Assembly: GCF_027563315.1 (NCBI RefSeq)
Contig: NZ_JAMKBJ010000009.1
Location: 62,001 to 126,000, forward strand
Direction: 5' to 3'
Source: Paenisporosarcina quisquiliarum
GTDB taxonomy: Bacteria > Bacillota > Bacilli > Bacillales_A > Planococcaceae
Length of the DNA stretch: 64,000 nt
The notes below the pieces were generated by a model that did not search any database, was not told the DNA's origin, and saw only the letters and a list, made by a program, of their open reading frames with translations. Numbering within the stretch: the first letter of the stretch is position 1; each line of letters begins with the position of its first letter. Shown here piece after piece: positions 1 to 8,018 of this stretch. The translations under genes were made by a program, and so were the position numbers.

Positions 1-35
1 AGTTCAACGGACGTATCAATCATCCCTTCTTTCAA
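1..35 (-). CDS. Possible 5' end of a gene leaving the window
   Basis: Reading leftward, an AAAGGAG motif at 45-51 precedes a TTG at 35-33. The frame stays open to the window edge, with an in-frame ATG at 23-21. Only about 11 codons are visible, so no product can be named. It would be divergent from the pseudouridine synthase gene, sharing the 1-288 intergenic region that holds the 21-bp repeat array. Confidence 0.3.
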   Translation of the reverse strand, partial: MKEGMIDTSVE

Positions 36-135
36 TCAAAACACTCCTTTCTTCGTTTACTCTTGGGTCAAGGTTATCATAGAACCTTTTCTATTGGATA
101 GTATTACCTGCACGACATGGACAGATTTGGGATGA

Positions 136-240
136 TTCCTACGTGGACGTCATTTTTTCCTACGTCACTCGCGATTTTTCCTACGTGACCCCCGATAATT
201 CCTACGTCACCCTCGATTTTTCCTACGTGAATCATATAGG
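136..240 (+). repeat. Five-copy 21-bp tandem array, core TTCCTACGT
   Basis: The 9-mer TTCCTACGT recurs at 136, 157, 178, 199 and 220, an exact 21-bp period. Unit tails are more variable, around SACYCYCGATTT. The base after the core alternates G, C, G, C, G. The array ends about 50 bp upstream of the rluF start. A period of 21 bp is two helical turns, so every core lies on the same face of DNA, which suits protein binding, though that is inference. A diverged array in the opposite orientation lies at 18634-18767. On the minus strand the array is open in a frame giving heptads of the type D/H-V-G-x-I (ATG at 235, stop at 104-106, 43 codons), but no convincing ribosome site precedes it. Confidence 0.85.
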
Positions 241-288
241 TATAGAATATGGGGTATAATTAATGTACTAAATGAAGCAGGTGATGAT

Positions 289-993
289 ATGCGCATAAAT
301 AAATTTTTAAGTGAAGCCGGCATTGTCTCAAGACGCGGTGCCGATAAATGGATTGAAGATGGACGCATCACAATCAATGGTAAAAAAGCTGAACTTGGCA
401 GCAAAGTGGAACCTGGAGACGATGTACGTGCAGACGGCAAACCGGTCAAACACGAAGATCCATATGTCTACATTGCCCTGAATAAACCAGTAGGTATTAC
501 AAGCACAACCGAACGTCATATTAAGGGAAATATCGTGGATTTCGTCAATCATCCTTTACGTATTTTTCATATCGGCCGACTGGATAAAGATTCGCATGGA
601 TTGATTTTACTAACGAACGACGGAGATATAGTAAATGAAATTTTGCGTGCAGAAAATGAGCATGAGAAAGAATATATTATTAAAGTGGACAAACCCGTCA
701 CGCAAGACTTTGTTAAAGAAATGTCTGAAGGCGTAGAAATCTTGGATACGAAAACATTACCTTGTAAAGTAGAAAAACTCTCTTCCCATATGTTTAAAAT
801 AACGTTGACACAAGGACTGAACCGTCAAATTCGCCGAATGTGTTCTGCACTGGGATACGAAGTCAAAAGCTTACAACGTATACGGATTATGAACATTCAT
901 GTGGATGGCCTGACGGTCGGTGAATGGCGCGATTTAACGAAAGTAGAGCTGGAAGAACTATTTAGGACGCTTAACTATTCGCCAAAAAGGTAA
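289..993 (+). CDS. rluF: 23S rRNA pseudouridine synthase, RluF type
   Basis: A 234-aa RsuA/RluF-type pseudouridine synthase. An N-terminal S4 RNA-binding domain (about residues 1-60, starting MRINKFLSEAG) is followed by the catalytic fold. The family signature HIGRLDKDSHGL places the catalytic aspartate at D99. LNRQIRRMC near residue 180 is the conserved C-terminal RNA-contact motif. RluF enzymes isomerise a uridine near position 2604 of 23S rRNA; the exact target here is inferred by family. AGGTGATG before the ATG is a workable ribosome site. The gene after it starts 23 bp downstream, so the two are probably co-transcribed up to the hairpin at 1743. Confidence 0.9.
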   Translation: MRINKFLSEAGIVSRRGADKWIEDGRITINGKKAELGSKVEPGDDVRADGKPVKHEDPYVYIALNKPVGITSTTERHIKGNIVDFVNHPLRIFHIGRLDKDSHGLILLTNDGDIVNEILRAENEHEKEYIIKVDKPVTQDFVKEMSEGVEILDTKTLPCKVEKLSSHMFKITLTQGLNRQIRRMCSALGYEVKSLQRIRIMNIHVDGLTVGEWRDLTKVELEELFRTLNYSPKR

Positions 994-1016
994 TAGAGTA
1001 GTAGGAGGCGATACCA

Positions 1017-1736
1017 ATGTTATCGATAACTCATACACCAAATTTCACCGGCGCACTTATACGTGGCGACTATTGGGATCTCGACGAAGTCAATCAAGCT
1101 ATTAATCAAGTAATTGGCGATGAAAAGAAGTATTATGACTGGGCTGGCTCACGGAAACGGATACTGGATGTTGCAATTTTCATCCAACAAGCCTCACGCG
1201 CTGAGCATCATGTTGATTTTGTAGCGAATGGTTTAAATAAAGAAACGATGAAACAACATGAAATTGTGACTTCTGAGAAAAATATATATTATTCTGTAGA
1301 AGTATTATGGCCCGAGCTCATTTTTACAGTCATTGCGTTAAATGATTTTGTGCGTTTATACACCAGTAAGCACCCACATCCAACGTTGGATGTTCATGTC
1401 ACAACGCTTCGTAAATTTCAATCTGTGGTTGGAGAAGCCTTGCAATCCGTTATGACCAAAGAAGAGCATAATCAATTTATGAAGATCCTGAGCAGCAATG
1501 AAACAAATGTACAAGAGTATGCGGTCCAATTTGTTGATATGCTGAATTTAAGTTATATTGACTTAACGAAAGAACAACGCGAAAAAGGGTTGGGCAAACT
1601 GGCATTAAAACTGGCAGTCCAAGACAAAGACTATCATGCCGTTCGCAATCAAGTAATTAAGTCCGCCAATCCAACGAAAAGCGATATTCATGATATGTCC
1701 ATTACAAAAGAGTATCCTGAAAAAATTGAGTGGTAA
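1017..1736 (+). CDS. Uncharacterised 239-aa protein (DUF6904-like)
   Basis: A soluble 239-aa protein with no signal peptide and no membrane segment. It starts MLSITHTPNFTGALIRGDYWDLD and is mostly helical and charged. It resembles a Firmicutes family of unknown function that I associate with DUF6904, but I am not certain of that label and see no catalytic motif. AGGAGG (1002-1007) supports the ATG. It follows rluF by 23 bp and is closed by a strong hairpin at 1743, so it is the second gene of a two-gene unit. Confidence 0.75.
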   Translation: MLSITHTPNFTGALIRGDYWDLDEVNQAINQVIGDEKKYYDWAGSRKRILDVAIFIQQASRAEHHVDFVANGLNKETMKQHEIVTSEKNIYYSVEVLWPELIFTVIALNDFVRLYTSKHPHPTLDVHVTTLRKFQSVVGEALQSVMTKEEHNQFMKILSSNETNVQEYAVQFVDMLNLSYIDLTKEQREKGLGKLALKLAVQDKDYHAVRNQVIKSANPTKSDIHDMSITKEYPEKIEW

Positions 1737-1742
1737 TAATGG

Positions 1743-1770
1743 AAGAGTGCGAATTTCGCGCTCTTTTTTC
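1743..1770 (+). terminator. Intrinsic terminator after the rluF unit
   Basis: AAGAGTGCGAA pairs with TTCGCGCTCTT (one G-T pair) and is followed by a run of T. It closes the 289-1736 unit. Confidence 0.85.
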
Positions 1771-1772
1771 TT

Positions 1773-1898
1773 TTGACACGCGTACGTGGTCTAGGATTAG
1801 GTCTCTCCTATTCAAGAATGATTGCACGCGCACACGGTGGGGATTTACAGTTGATTAAAAGTTCGGAAGAAGGCTCGACTTTCCGATTAACACTTCCT
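1773..1898 (+). pseudogene. Histidine-kinase C-terminal relic (ATPase G2 box)
   Basis: The 42 codons from 1773 encode GLGLGLSYSRMIARAHGG, then GSTFRLTLP. This is the last part of a sensor-kinase HATPase_c domain: the G2 box and the final beta strand. Nothing upstream encodes the rest of the kinase, because the fragment begins directly after the terminator of the previous gene. It is followed by its own intrinsic terminator (1908-1942). I read it as the leftover 3' end of a deleted sensor kinase whose terminator survived. There is no ribosome site, so it is unlikely to be translated. Confidence 0.75.
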
Positions 1899-1907
1899 AA
1901 AACATTA

Positions 1908-1942
1908 AAAAAATCGATCCTACTCGTTAGGTTCGATTTTTT
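1908..1942 (+). terminator. Terminator left behind the kinase relic
   Basis: AAAAAATCGATCCTA (1908-1922) pairs with TAGGTTCGATTTTTT (1928-1942) with one mismatch and a 5-base loop. It probably ended the lost histidine-kinase gene. Confidence 0.85.
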
Positions 1943-2060
1943 AACTTACATTGTATGCGTTTGATTCTTCTATATATTAGGATACATCTCTTTTAACCCT
2001 CAAGTTTTCACAATGTTAAACATTCATGTTTCGATATTAAAGGAAACTCTTCATTAAATT

Positions 2061-2324
2061 TCAACAAAATGTGCCACGTGAAACATTTTCATTATTCTCT
2101 GAATCGACATTTTGATTAGGAAATCTTTTGAATAACAAGTAAATCGATGGATTTGCCCATATATCTTGAAAGACTTCGCGTAAAATTTGCTCACAGATAG
2201 CATCATCAGCAACAGTCCTGTACGATATTTTCCATAAAATCTGAGAGTAGCGGTCATATAAATCGGCCAAAGACTGTTTTTCCTGGCTATAAAGTCAGAT
2301 GAATAATTGCTCATCTGTAGTCAT
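2061..2324 (-). pseudogene. ECF sigma factor pseudogene
   Basis: From the ATG at 2324, with GGAG about 11 bases upstream, the frame reads MTTDEQLFI, a TGA stop at codon 10, then LYSQEKQSLADLYDRYSQIL and on through a sigma region 2 pattern (AICEQILREVFQDIWANP). This is the N-terminus of an extracytoplasmic-function sigma factor. The frame ends at 2061 after about 87 codons with an unrelated tail. Sigma region 4, needed for -35 recognition, is absent. Two lesions, the early stop and the missing C-terminal half, make a working sigma factor unlikely. The nearby histidine-kinase relic suggests a decayed regulatory locus. Confidence 0.8.
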
Positions 2325-2486
2325 CTAGTCACACTCCATACTCTCACACTACACGACAGCATTTGTATGAAACATTTTAATGTGCTAACTCTTTAGAAAT
2401 TCATGATAAAGACGTTAATAGTAAATACCTCAAGTACTTTTTAATGTTTCTTCTTTTAAAAAACAGAACCCTACGGTAATTAGAAC

Positions 2487-2521
2487 AAAAAAAACACTTG
2501 GAATTCACCGAATTCCAAGTG
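2487..2521 (-). terminator. Terminator of the MFS gene
   Basis: A perfect 12-bp hairpin, CACTTGGAATTC / GAATTCCAAGTG, with a run of A on the plus strand at 2487-2494, which is a T run for the minus-strand transcript. Confidence 0.9.
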
Positions 2522-2528
2522 CTGCGTA

Positions 2529-3713
2529 CTAGTTATTTATCACATACATCAAAGTGTTCTTTTTACTGAAAGCAAATACGCCCGCTCCTAACGATAATAG
2601 AGCAGAGAAATAAAAGGCATTTTCAATTCCAAAAGATTCCGCTATCCACCCGAACATTAATGTAGCAAAGCCAAATGCACCAGTCACCAATACAGATTGA
2701 ACTGAAAATACATGACCTAGTTGATCCGTATCCGTTTGCGTTTGCATTACAGTCAATTGGGCAATCAGTTGTAATTGACCAAAGACGCCAAGGAACAATG
2801 AAATGACCAGCGCAATAGATGCGTAATGTGGAAACAGAAACCACACAGTTAATAGGCTTGTAAGGAAACAACCCGCTCCAATTATCAGATGTGCAGGTAC
2901 TCTCATTAATTTGGCAAACAAATACCCACCAATCAAAAAGCCACCTGAATAAAAGGCGTTGATATATCCCCACCAAGCCGTGCTTTTCTCAAGAACTTCG
3001 TCAACATAAACATACAGAATGGCAGAAATCCAAACCGCTCCTGCAAATGCTGTCAATGTATCAAGCAGCAGTATATTACGTATAGGTTTTACGGAAAAGC
3101 TATACTTCCACCCTCCGGAAAGCTGCTGAAATAATGATTGCACTTCCGTCTTGGCATGGGGTATCGCTTTAATTCCGTACGTGAGCATCCATGCGAATAT
3201 ATATAACCCAATGGTTACAAGTAAGAGGGTTCCCCCACTAAAAAGAGCGACAAAAAATGCGCCGATCGGCCAACTTACCAGATTGATTGTGTTATCGGAA
3301 ATGGCTACTAAACTATTAACCTTTGGCAAATCCGATTTCCCAACCAATTCAGGTAGCATGGCTTGTCGGATTGGCGTTGCCCACCCATCCAGAAAGGCGA
3401 TGACACTAACCAAAATAAGAATCCATAGGATACTTTCTTCTTTGCTGAAAAAAACGGCACTTAAGAAAATGATTTTCCCGACCATCGAAAACAGTAATAT
3501 TTGACGTAAAGGGAACCGATGCAAAAGAAGTGGGGTTAAGAAACTCCCAACCAGCCGTGAAAACGTAATGGTTAATGGAATAAGTGTCAGTGTTAATACA
3601 GAACCACTAGAGACATAAACCAGTTGTATCAGTCCTACAATATAAAGGACATCCCCACCATTGGCCATCATCTGACTTACCCATAGAAAATAAAAAGAAC
3701 GACGATTGTTCAC
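2529..3713 (-). CDS. MFS transporter, probable drug or metabolite exporter
   Basis: A 394-aa protein with about 12 hydrophobic segments and the topology of the major facilitator superfamily, starting MNNRRSFYFLWVSQ. The loop after segment 4 (DGWATPIRQAMLPELV) resembles the macrolide-efflux-like branch of the family (MefA/YkuC-like). The length suits a 12-TM exporter. Substrate cannot be read from the sequence. AGGAGA precedes the ATG. It is a single-gene unit closed by the 2487 hairpin. Confidence 0.85.
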   Translation of the reverse strand: MNNRRSFYFLWVSQMMANGGDVLYIVGLIQLVYVSSGSVLTLTLIPLTITFSRLVGSFLTPLLLHRFPLRQILLFSMVGKIIFLSAVFFSKEESILWILILVSVIAFLDGWATPIRQAMLPELVGKSDLPKVNSLVAISDNTINLVSWPIGAFFVALFSGGTLLLVTIGLYIFAWMLTYGIKAIPHAKTEVQSLFQQLSGGWKYSFSVKPIRNILLLDTLTAFAGAVWISAILYVYVDEVLEKSTAWWGYINAFYSGGFLIGGYLFAKLMRVPAHLIIGAGCFLTSLLTVWFLFPHYASIALVISLFLGVFGQLQLIAQLTVMQTQTDTDQLGHVFSVQSVLVTGAFGFATLMFGWIAESFGIENAFYFSALLSLGAGVFAFSKKNTLMYVINN

Positions 3714-3912
3714 ATGAATCTCTCCTTCACTCTATTCAGTTTATTAGATTGAAAGAAGAATTCTTACACTCGTCGCACCCTTTCCCCGGTTCATACTATT
3801 TCTAATTATTTTACGTGAATAAAAATCCCTCTGCAATAAATGATTTGAACGCCGTTTCCAAAAGGAACATAGTAGCATCTATTAATAGAGATAGAATGGA
3901 GGTGAATTCATT

Positions 3913-4266
3913 ATGTATCGCAATATGCCAGGATCAAACTGGGGCCGTCAAGGTGTTCAAGGGATGCACCCAAATATGCCACCAGGCGTTCAAGGGATGC
4001 AAACCAATATGCCACCAGGTGTTCAAGGGATGCAACAAGGTATGCAACCAGGTGTTCAACCAGTTGTATGTCCTCCTTTATGCCGTTACACGGACTCGTA
4101 TGTGAAACGTGAAGTTCCATATATTCAACCTTTAATTACATGCAACAGACAACACATCGTTGACGTTCCTAAAACTTATTACCGTGAAATTACTCAAAAC
4201 GTTGTTGTTCCTCCGAACCAAATGCGTTTTGGCGGGATGAACCCATACGGCTTCGGTCGCCGATAA
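3913..4266 (+). CDS. cotD: Spore coat protein, CotD-like
   Basis: A 117-aa protein behind an excellent ribosome site (GGAGGTGA). The N-terminal third is a Gly/Gln/Met/Pro repeat (GVQGMxxNMPP, about three units). The C-terminal half, CPPLCRYTDSYVKREVPYIQ then HIVDVPKTYYREITQ, follows the CotD family pattern of a Cys cluster, then V-P-x-I, then a tyrosine-rich strand. CotD is an inner-coat structural protein of Bacillus spores. The 96-aa overlapping frame from 3815 lacks such a ribosome site and is a shadow. The low-complexity N-terminus should vary between strains. Confidence 0.75.
   Translation: MYRNMPGSNWGRQGVQGMHPNMPPGVQGMQTNMPPGVQGMQQGMQPGVQPVVCPPLCRYTDSYVKREVPYIQPLITCNRQHIVDVPKTYYREITQNVVVPPNQMRFGGMNPYGFGRR
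3952..4062 (+). repeat. 33-bp in-frame tandem repeats in the CotD-like gene
   Basis: Units starting GGYGTTCAAGGGATGCA begin at 3952, 3985 and 4018, with a partial copy at 4051. The exact 33-bp (11-codon) period preserves frame and encodes GVQGM-type units. The first two copies are nearly identical, which points to recent slippage or unequal crossing-over. Confidence 0.9.
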
Positions 4267-4360
4267 ACCGAATATTTTCATTCGTTCTGATGTAAAGTCC
4301 AAATGTGGGGTTGACTGTCAGACGAATCCCGAACAGATACTCCTCTTTTTCTCCCCATAC

Positions 4361-4403
4361 AAAAACCCCGATGACCAGCTTAAACTGATCATCGGGGTTT
4401 TTT
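4361..4403. terminator. Bidirectional terminator
   Basis: AAAAACCCCGATGA pairs with TCATCGGGGTTTTTT. A and T runs flank both sides, so it can end the rightward CotD-like gene and the leftward ABC transporter operon. Confidence 0.9.
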
Positions 4404-4407
4404 CCAT

Positions 4408-5130
4408 TTAATCAACTAATTGAATAAATTGTTTAGTACGTTCGTGACTCGGATTTTCAAAGAAAGTAACTGGATCTGCAGATTCTATAATCCGACCTTC
4501 ATCTAGCATAATGACACGGTCTGCTACTTCACGCGCAAACTTCATTTCATGTGTCACCACAACCATCGTCATGCCTTCTTGTGCTAGTTGCTGCATAACA
4601 CTCAGCACTTCCCCTACAAGCTCCGGATCAAGCGCTGATGTTGGTTCATCAAACAATAGAACTTTAGGTTCCATTGCAAGTGAACGTGCAATTGCGACAC
4701 GCTGCTTTTGTCCACCAGACAATTTACTTGGGTAGACATCTGCTTTGTCAGCCAAACCTACTTTTTCAAGTAAGCCTTTAGCCAAAACAACAGCATCCTC
4801 TTTTTTCATCTTTTTCACAATCATCGGTGCTTCGATGACATTTTCAAGCACAGTCATATGCGGGAACAGGTTGAAATGTTGGAAAACCATCCCCACTTCT
4901 GCACGGATTTTTGATAATTTATGTTTCTTGGGATCCACTACTTGTCCATCCACCTCAATGGTACCTTTATTAATTCGTTCAAGAAAATTGAAACATCTTA
5001 AAAGCGTACTTTTACCGGATCCACTGACTCCGACCAGGACGACCACTTCCGAAGGAGCGACTTCCAGATCAATGCCTTTCAAAACTTCCAAATCGCCAAA
5101 CGACTTATGGATATTTGTCCCTTTTAACAT
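4408..5130 (-). CDS. Polar amino-acid ABC transporter ATPase (GlnQ/TcyC type)
   Basis: The 240-aa cytoplasmic ATPase of an amino-acid importer. Walker A is [13 protein letters not shown] (about residues 34-46), the signature motif is [19 protein letters not shown], Walker B is [14 protein letters not shown], and the switch histidine is in [10 protein letters not shown]. Length and the [12 protein letters not shown] pattern are typical of GlnQ, ArtM and TcyC proteins. It starts after GGAGGAGAT and lies 15 bp behind the permease. It is the last gene of the four-gene unit from 7541 down. Confidence 0.93.
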   Translation of the reverse strand: MLKGTNIHKSFGDLEVLKGIDLEVAPSEVVVLVGVSGSGKSTLLRCFNFLERINKGTIEVDGQVVDPKKHKLSKIRAEVGMVFQHFNLFPHMTVLENVIEAPMIVKKMKKEDAVVLAKGLLEKVGLADKADVYPSKLSGGQKQRVAIARSLAMEPKVLLFDEPTSALDPELVGEVLSVMQQLAQEGMTMVVVTHEMKFAREVADRVIMLDEGRIIESADPVTFFENPSHERTKQFIQLVD

Positions 5131-5145
5131 TTGATCTCCTCCTTC

Positions 5146-5808
5146 TTATTTGTCGACATTCAATTTGTTTTCATACAGTTTCAGTAAATACGTGAAGATC
5201 ATAACCAAGATTAGATAGTAAACCCCTACTACTAAGAAGGTTTCCAGTGGTTGATAAGACTGGGCCGCTTCTCGGTTTGCCAAGGCAAACAGTTCTTGCA
5301 CACTGATGATATAAACCAATGAAGAATCTTTCAATGTGATGATGAACTGATTGCCAAGAGGTGGAATTGAGCGCTTCAAAGCTTGTGGGAAAATGATGCG
5401 TCGCATACTCTGCGCTCTTGTCATCCCAAGTGAGCTACTTGCTTCGCGTTGACCGCGATCAATCCCTTGAATAGCGCCACGGAAAATTTCCGCAATATAG
5501 GCACCATTATGAATCCCTAGTGCGATGGCTCCTGCCCAAAAACCAGACAGGGTAATTAATTCAGTTATCCCGAAATACAGGAACATGATTTGTACGATTA
5601 AAGGTGTACCTCGGATAATCGTAATATATACATTAGCAATTGTTTGTAAAATTTTTGAGCGTGATATTTTCATCAGTGCAAAAACTAATCCCAGAATTGT
5701 CCCTAATACTAGTGCGACAGCTGTGATTTTTAATGTCATTAGCGCCGCTTCGAGGAACCCTGGATAAGTTCGCATGAATACTTCAAATACTGTGTTCAAT
5801 AATTCCAT
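5146..5808 (-). CDS. Amino-acid ABC transporter permease (HisMQ family)
   Basis: A 220-aa membrane permease with about five hydrophobic segments. The HisM/GlnP signature covers IIRGTPLIVQIMF and the EAA loop, read here as REASSSLGMTRAQSMRRIIF, which contacts the ATPase. AAAGGAGA precedes the ATG. It sits between the binding lipoprotein and the ATPase, as in standard polar amino-acid importers. There is only one permease gene, so a homodimer is likely. Confidence 0.92.
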   Translation of the reverse strand: MELLNTVFEVFMRTYPGFLEAALMTLKITAVALVLGTILGLVFALMKISRSKILQTIANVYITIIRGTPLIVQIMFLYFGITELITLSGFWAGAIALGIHNGAYIAEIFRGAIQGIDRGQREASSSLGMTRAQSMRRIIFPQALKRSIPPLGNQFIITLKDSSLVYIISVQELFALANREAAQSYQPLETFLVVGVYYLILVMIFTYLLKLYENKLNVDK

Positions 5809-5838
5809 GGTCGTCTCCTTTCATACTTGTAATGTGAA

Positions 5839-6645
5839 TTATTTCAAAATCTCGATTCCTTCTAAATCCACATCAAGGAGATTACGTTCGAACCATTTGT
5901 TTGAAATCTTTTCATATGTTCCATCTTCTACCATTTCTTTGATAGCTGCATTAATGTCTTTTAATAATTTTTCATCTTCCGGACGTACGGCAACTGCAGC
6001 TTGTTCGATCCATAACGGTTCGCCTACTTCTTTAATTTCCATTCCTGAAGCAATCGCTTCATACCCAACAACGTCCGCAGTGATTACTGCATCTAGGCGC
6101 CCTTTGACAGTTAAATCTTTCAATGCTACAACATCACTACTATAGTATTTGATGTCATCGCTATATTTTTGAGCCGCTGTATCGTAAGTACTTTGTGCTA
6201 CCACACCAATTCGCTTGCCTTTTAAGTCTTCTGCTGAAGAAATATCACTGTTGGCTGGCACAAAAATCATTCCACCAGAGTAATAGTAAGGATCAGAGAA
6301 GCTTACTTGTTCTGAGCGTTTATCTGTAATTGCCATTGATCCGATGATTGCATCGAACTTGTTGCCTTTAAGGGATTGAATAATTGTTTCCCACGGAGTC
6401 GTAACTGGGTTAGGTTCTAACCCCATTTTTTCAGCGATAGCAGCACCGATTTCAACATCGAAACCAGTCAGTTTACCACTTTCTTCATAGTTAAATGGCT
6501 TATATAATCCACTAGATGCATAGGTAAGTTTCCCATCCTCAGTTAAATTAGTTTCACCATTGGACTTTGATTCATCACTTCCACAACCTGTAATAAGCAT
6601 AGCTGTTGCTGCAAGCGCAGTTAAAAATGAGTATTTCTTTTTCAA
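5839..6645 (-). CDS. Amino-acid-binding lipoprotein of ABC importer
   Basis: A 268-aa extracellular solute receptor. The signal peptide ends in a lipobox, MLITGCG, with C21 the lipid anchor. The rest is a family 3 solute-binding fold: KLTYASSGLYKPFNYEE at the N-terminus and GFDVEIGAAIAEKMG, then IIGSMAITDKRSEQVSFSDP. The start is TTG behind AAGGGGAG. Family 3 receptors bind polar amino acids or cystine; which one cannot be told from sequence. It lies 20 bp after the RpiR-type regulator. Confidence 0.92.
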   Translation of the reverse strand: MKKKYSFLTALAATAMLITGCGSDESKSNGETNLTEDGKLTYASSGLYKPFNYEESGKLTGFDVEIGAAIAEKMGLEPNPVTTPWETIIQSLKGNKFDAIIGSMAITDKRSEQVSFSDPYYYSGGMIFVPANSDISSAEDLKGKRIGVVAQSTYDTAAQKYSDDIKYYSSDVVALKDLTVKGRLDAVITADVVGYEAIASGMEIKEVGEPLWIEQAAVAVRPEDEKLLKDINAAIKEMVEDGTYEKISNKWFERNLLDVDLEGIEILK

Positions 6646-6665
6646 AATAAATCTCCCCTTAGATG

Positions 6666-7541
6666 TTATTTTTCGTCAGTTAGTTCGGTTGTTTCATTTC
6701 GGGTGAAAATACCCTTTCTTTCGTACATGGCATCAATTCTTGCCAAGTTTTGTTTTACCTTTTCGTGCTCTTTCACATAAATGAAGCGCATGATTGAAGT
6801 AAGTAAAGCGTGTACAGCCGTGTAGGAATCGATGCTTAGCGTCGTAGTAATCGGTACGAGTAGCAATTCATCCGCGAACGGGGCAACAGGTGCGTCAACA
6901 TGATCTGTGATGACAATAACGGTAGAACCTTGTTCTTTGGCCGTTTGTAATGTCTCCATCACATTTTTTGTGTAACGCGGAAAAGCGAAGGCAATGAGGA
7001 TATCATCTTGCGTCAGTTTGGACAATTGATGGTAGTATTGCATGTCTCCTTGCATTAACAATTCTGTTTTGTCTAATACCCTATTCATCCAATGAGTAAA
7101 CGAATGAGCTAAACCGAAATCGAAAAAGTTGCTTGTCACATATATTTTCTTAGCTGAGCCAATCAAATCCACAACTTGAAGTAACTGTTCTTCCTTCAAT
7201 GTTTCCTTCAATTGTGAAATGCTCTTTATATCTGCATCAAGCAAATTTTTCACGATGGATTGTGAAGAGTATTCGGTTGTATCTTGGTCTTCTACTTGTT
7301 CAATACGTCGCTCTGCAAGTTTCTTTTGAAGTACATGCTGGAACTCCGCATATCCTTTATATCCAAGTTTCTGTGCCCACCGGATTACGGTTGATTCACT
7401 AACTTCTACCTTTTTGCCGATCTCTGAAGCTGAAGAAAAAGCCAGCAAGATTTGATTTTCTTTAAACAAATCTGCAATTCTTTTTTGCCCTGCCGAAAAA
7501 TCCTTATAGGAATTTTCTATCTTATGCAGTAAATCCTTCAT
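6666..7541 (-). CDS. RpiR/MurR-family transcriptional regulator
   Basis: A 291-aa regulator. It has an N-terminal RpiR helix-turn-helix (about 1-77, with KKVEVSESTVIRWAQKLGYK) and a C-terminal SIS sugar-isomerase domain (about 115-260, with KKIYVTSNFFDFGLA and FAFPRYTKNVMETL). SIS domains normally sense phosphosugars, so an amino-acid ABC importer as its operon partner is a less usual pairing. GGAGGGAATATT precedes the ATG. It is the first gene of the operon, so it may control its own transcription together with the transporter. Confidence 0.88.
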   Translation of the reverse strand: MKDLLHKIENSYKDFSAGQKRIADLFKENQILLAFSSASEIGKKVEVSESTVIRWAQKLGYKGYAEFQHVLQKKLAERRIEQVEDQDTTEYSSQSIVKNLLDADIKSISQLKETLKEEQLLQVVDLIGSAKKIYVTSNFFDFGLAHSFTHWMNRVLDKTELLMQGDMQYYHQLSKLTQDDILIAFAFPRYTKNVMETLQTAKEQGSTVIVITDHVDAPVAPFADELLLVPITTTLSIDSYTAVHALLTSIMRFIYVKEHEKVKQNLARIDAMYERKGIFTRNETTELTDEK

Positions 7542-7675
7542 TAATATTCCCTCCGAAACGGTTAATCGAACTGCTTGACTCCTTCATTGTAACAACTTGC
7601 AGGTTTTCCTGCAAGTTTTGTCATATCCATGTAATATTAGATGACGTAACGAATACTTTTCACTAATTATAAAAA

Positions 7676-7781
7676 ATGGCAGGGACCGCCACTTCGCTTT
7701 CCGTGGGTTTGGCTATAGCCACCTTCGGGGGTCTTCACCTCAAGCTATTCCCACAGGAGTCTTCGTGATGGTCCCTGCCAT
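7676..7781. repeat. Palindromic repeat element, copy 1 (~106 bp)
   Basis: The element starts ATGGCAGGGACC and ends GGTCCCTGCCAT, perfect 12-bp inverted ends. Inside are CGCTTTCCGTGGG, a small hairpin GGCT-AT-AGCC, and CCCACAGGAGTC. A second copy lies at 9348-9454, and similarity runs about 20 bp past the right end (ATAACAAGTATGAG). It resembles the Bacillaceae intergenic repeats with CTTTCC...GGAGTC cores. No gene is inside. The remainder of 7542-8018 shows no other feature. Confidence 0.88.
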
Positions 7782-8018
7782 GTTTATAACAAGTATGAGA
7801 CGCCTGTCATATCCACGAGAAGACGAGTTTAAAACTGAGGGTGATTGGTTTATTAACATAGATTAATGAACAATATTGTTGAATGCTATTGAATCCAATA
7901 ATGGATTTTTTAACCAAATATTCTTTTAGATTGTCCTCTATGTTTCATAAACATTTAACCGGGTAGCTTTTAAATTAAGGTATTTTTTATGATTCCAAAT
8001 ATAGAAGGAGTGGTTTTA

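Noticed and set aside
136-240. 21-bp array as a CRISPR
   Set aside because: Repeats are contiguous at a 21-bp period with no 30-40-bp unique spacers, and no cas genes are present.
3815-4105. 96-codon frame overlapping the CotD-like gene
   Set aside because: It has no ribosome site and reads the coat-gene repeats in another frame (KGC-type repeats).
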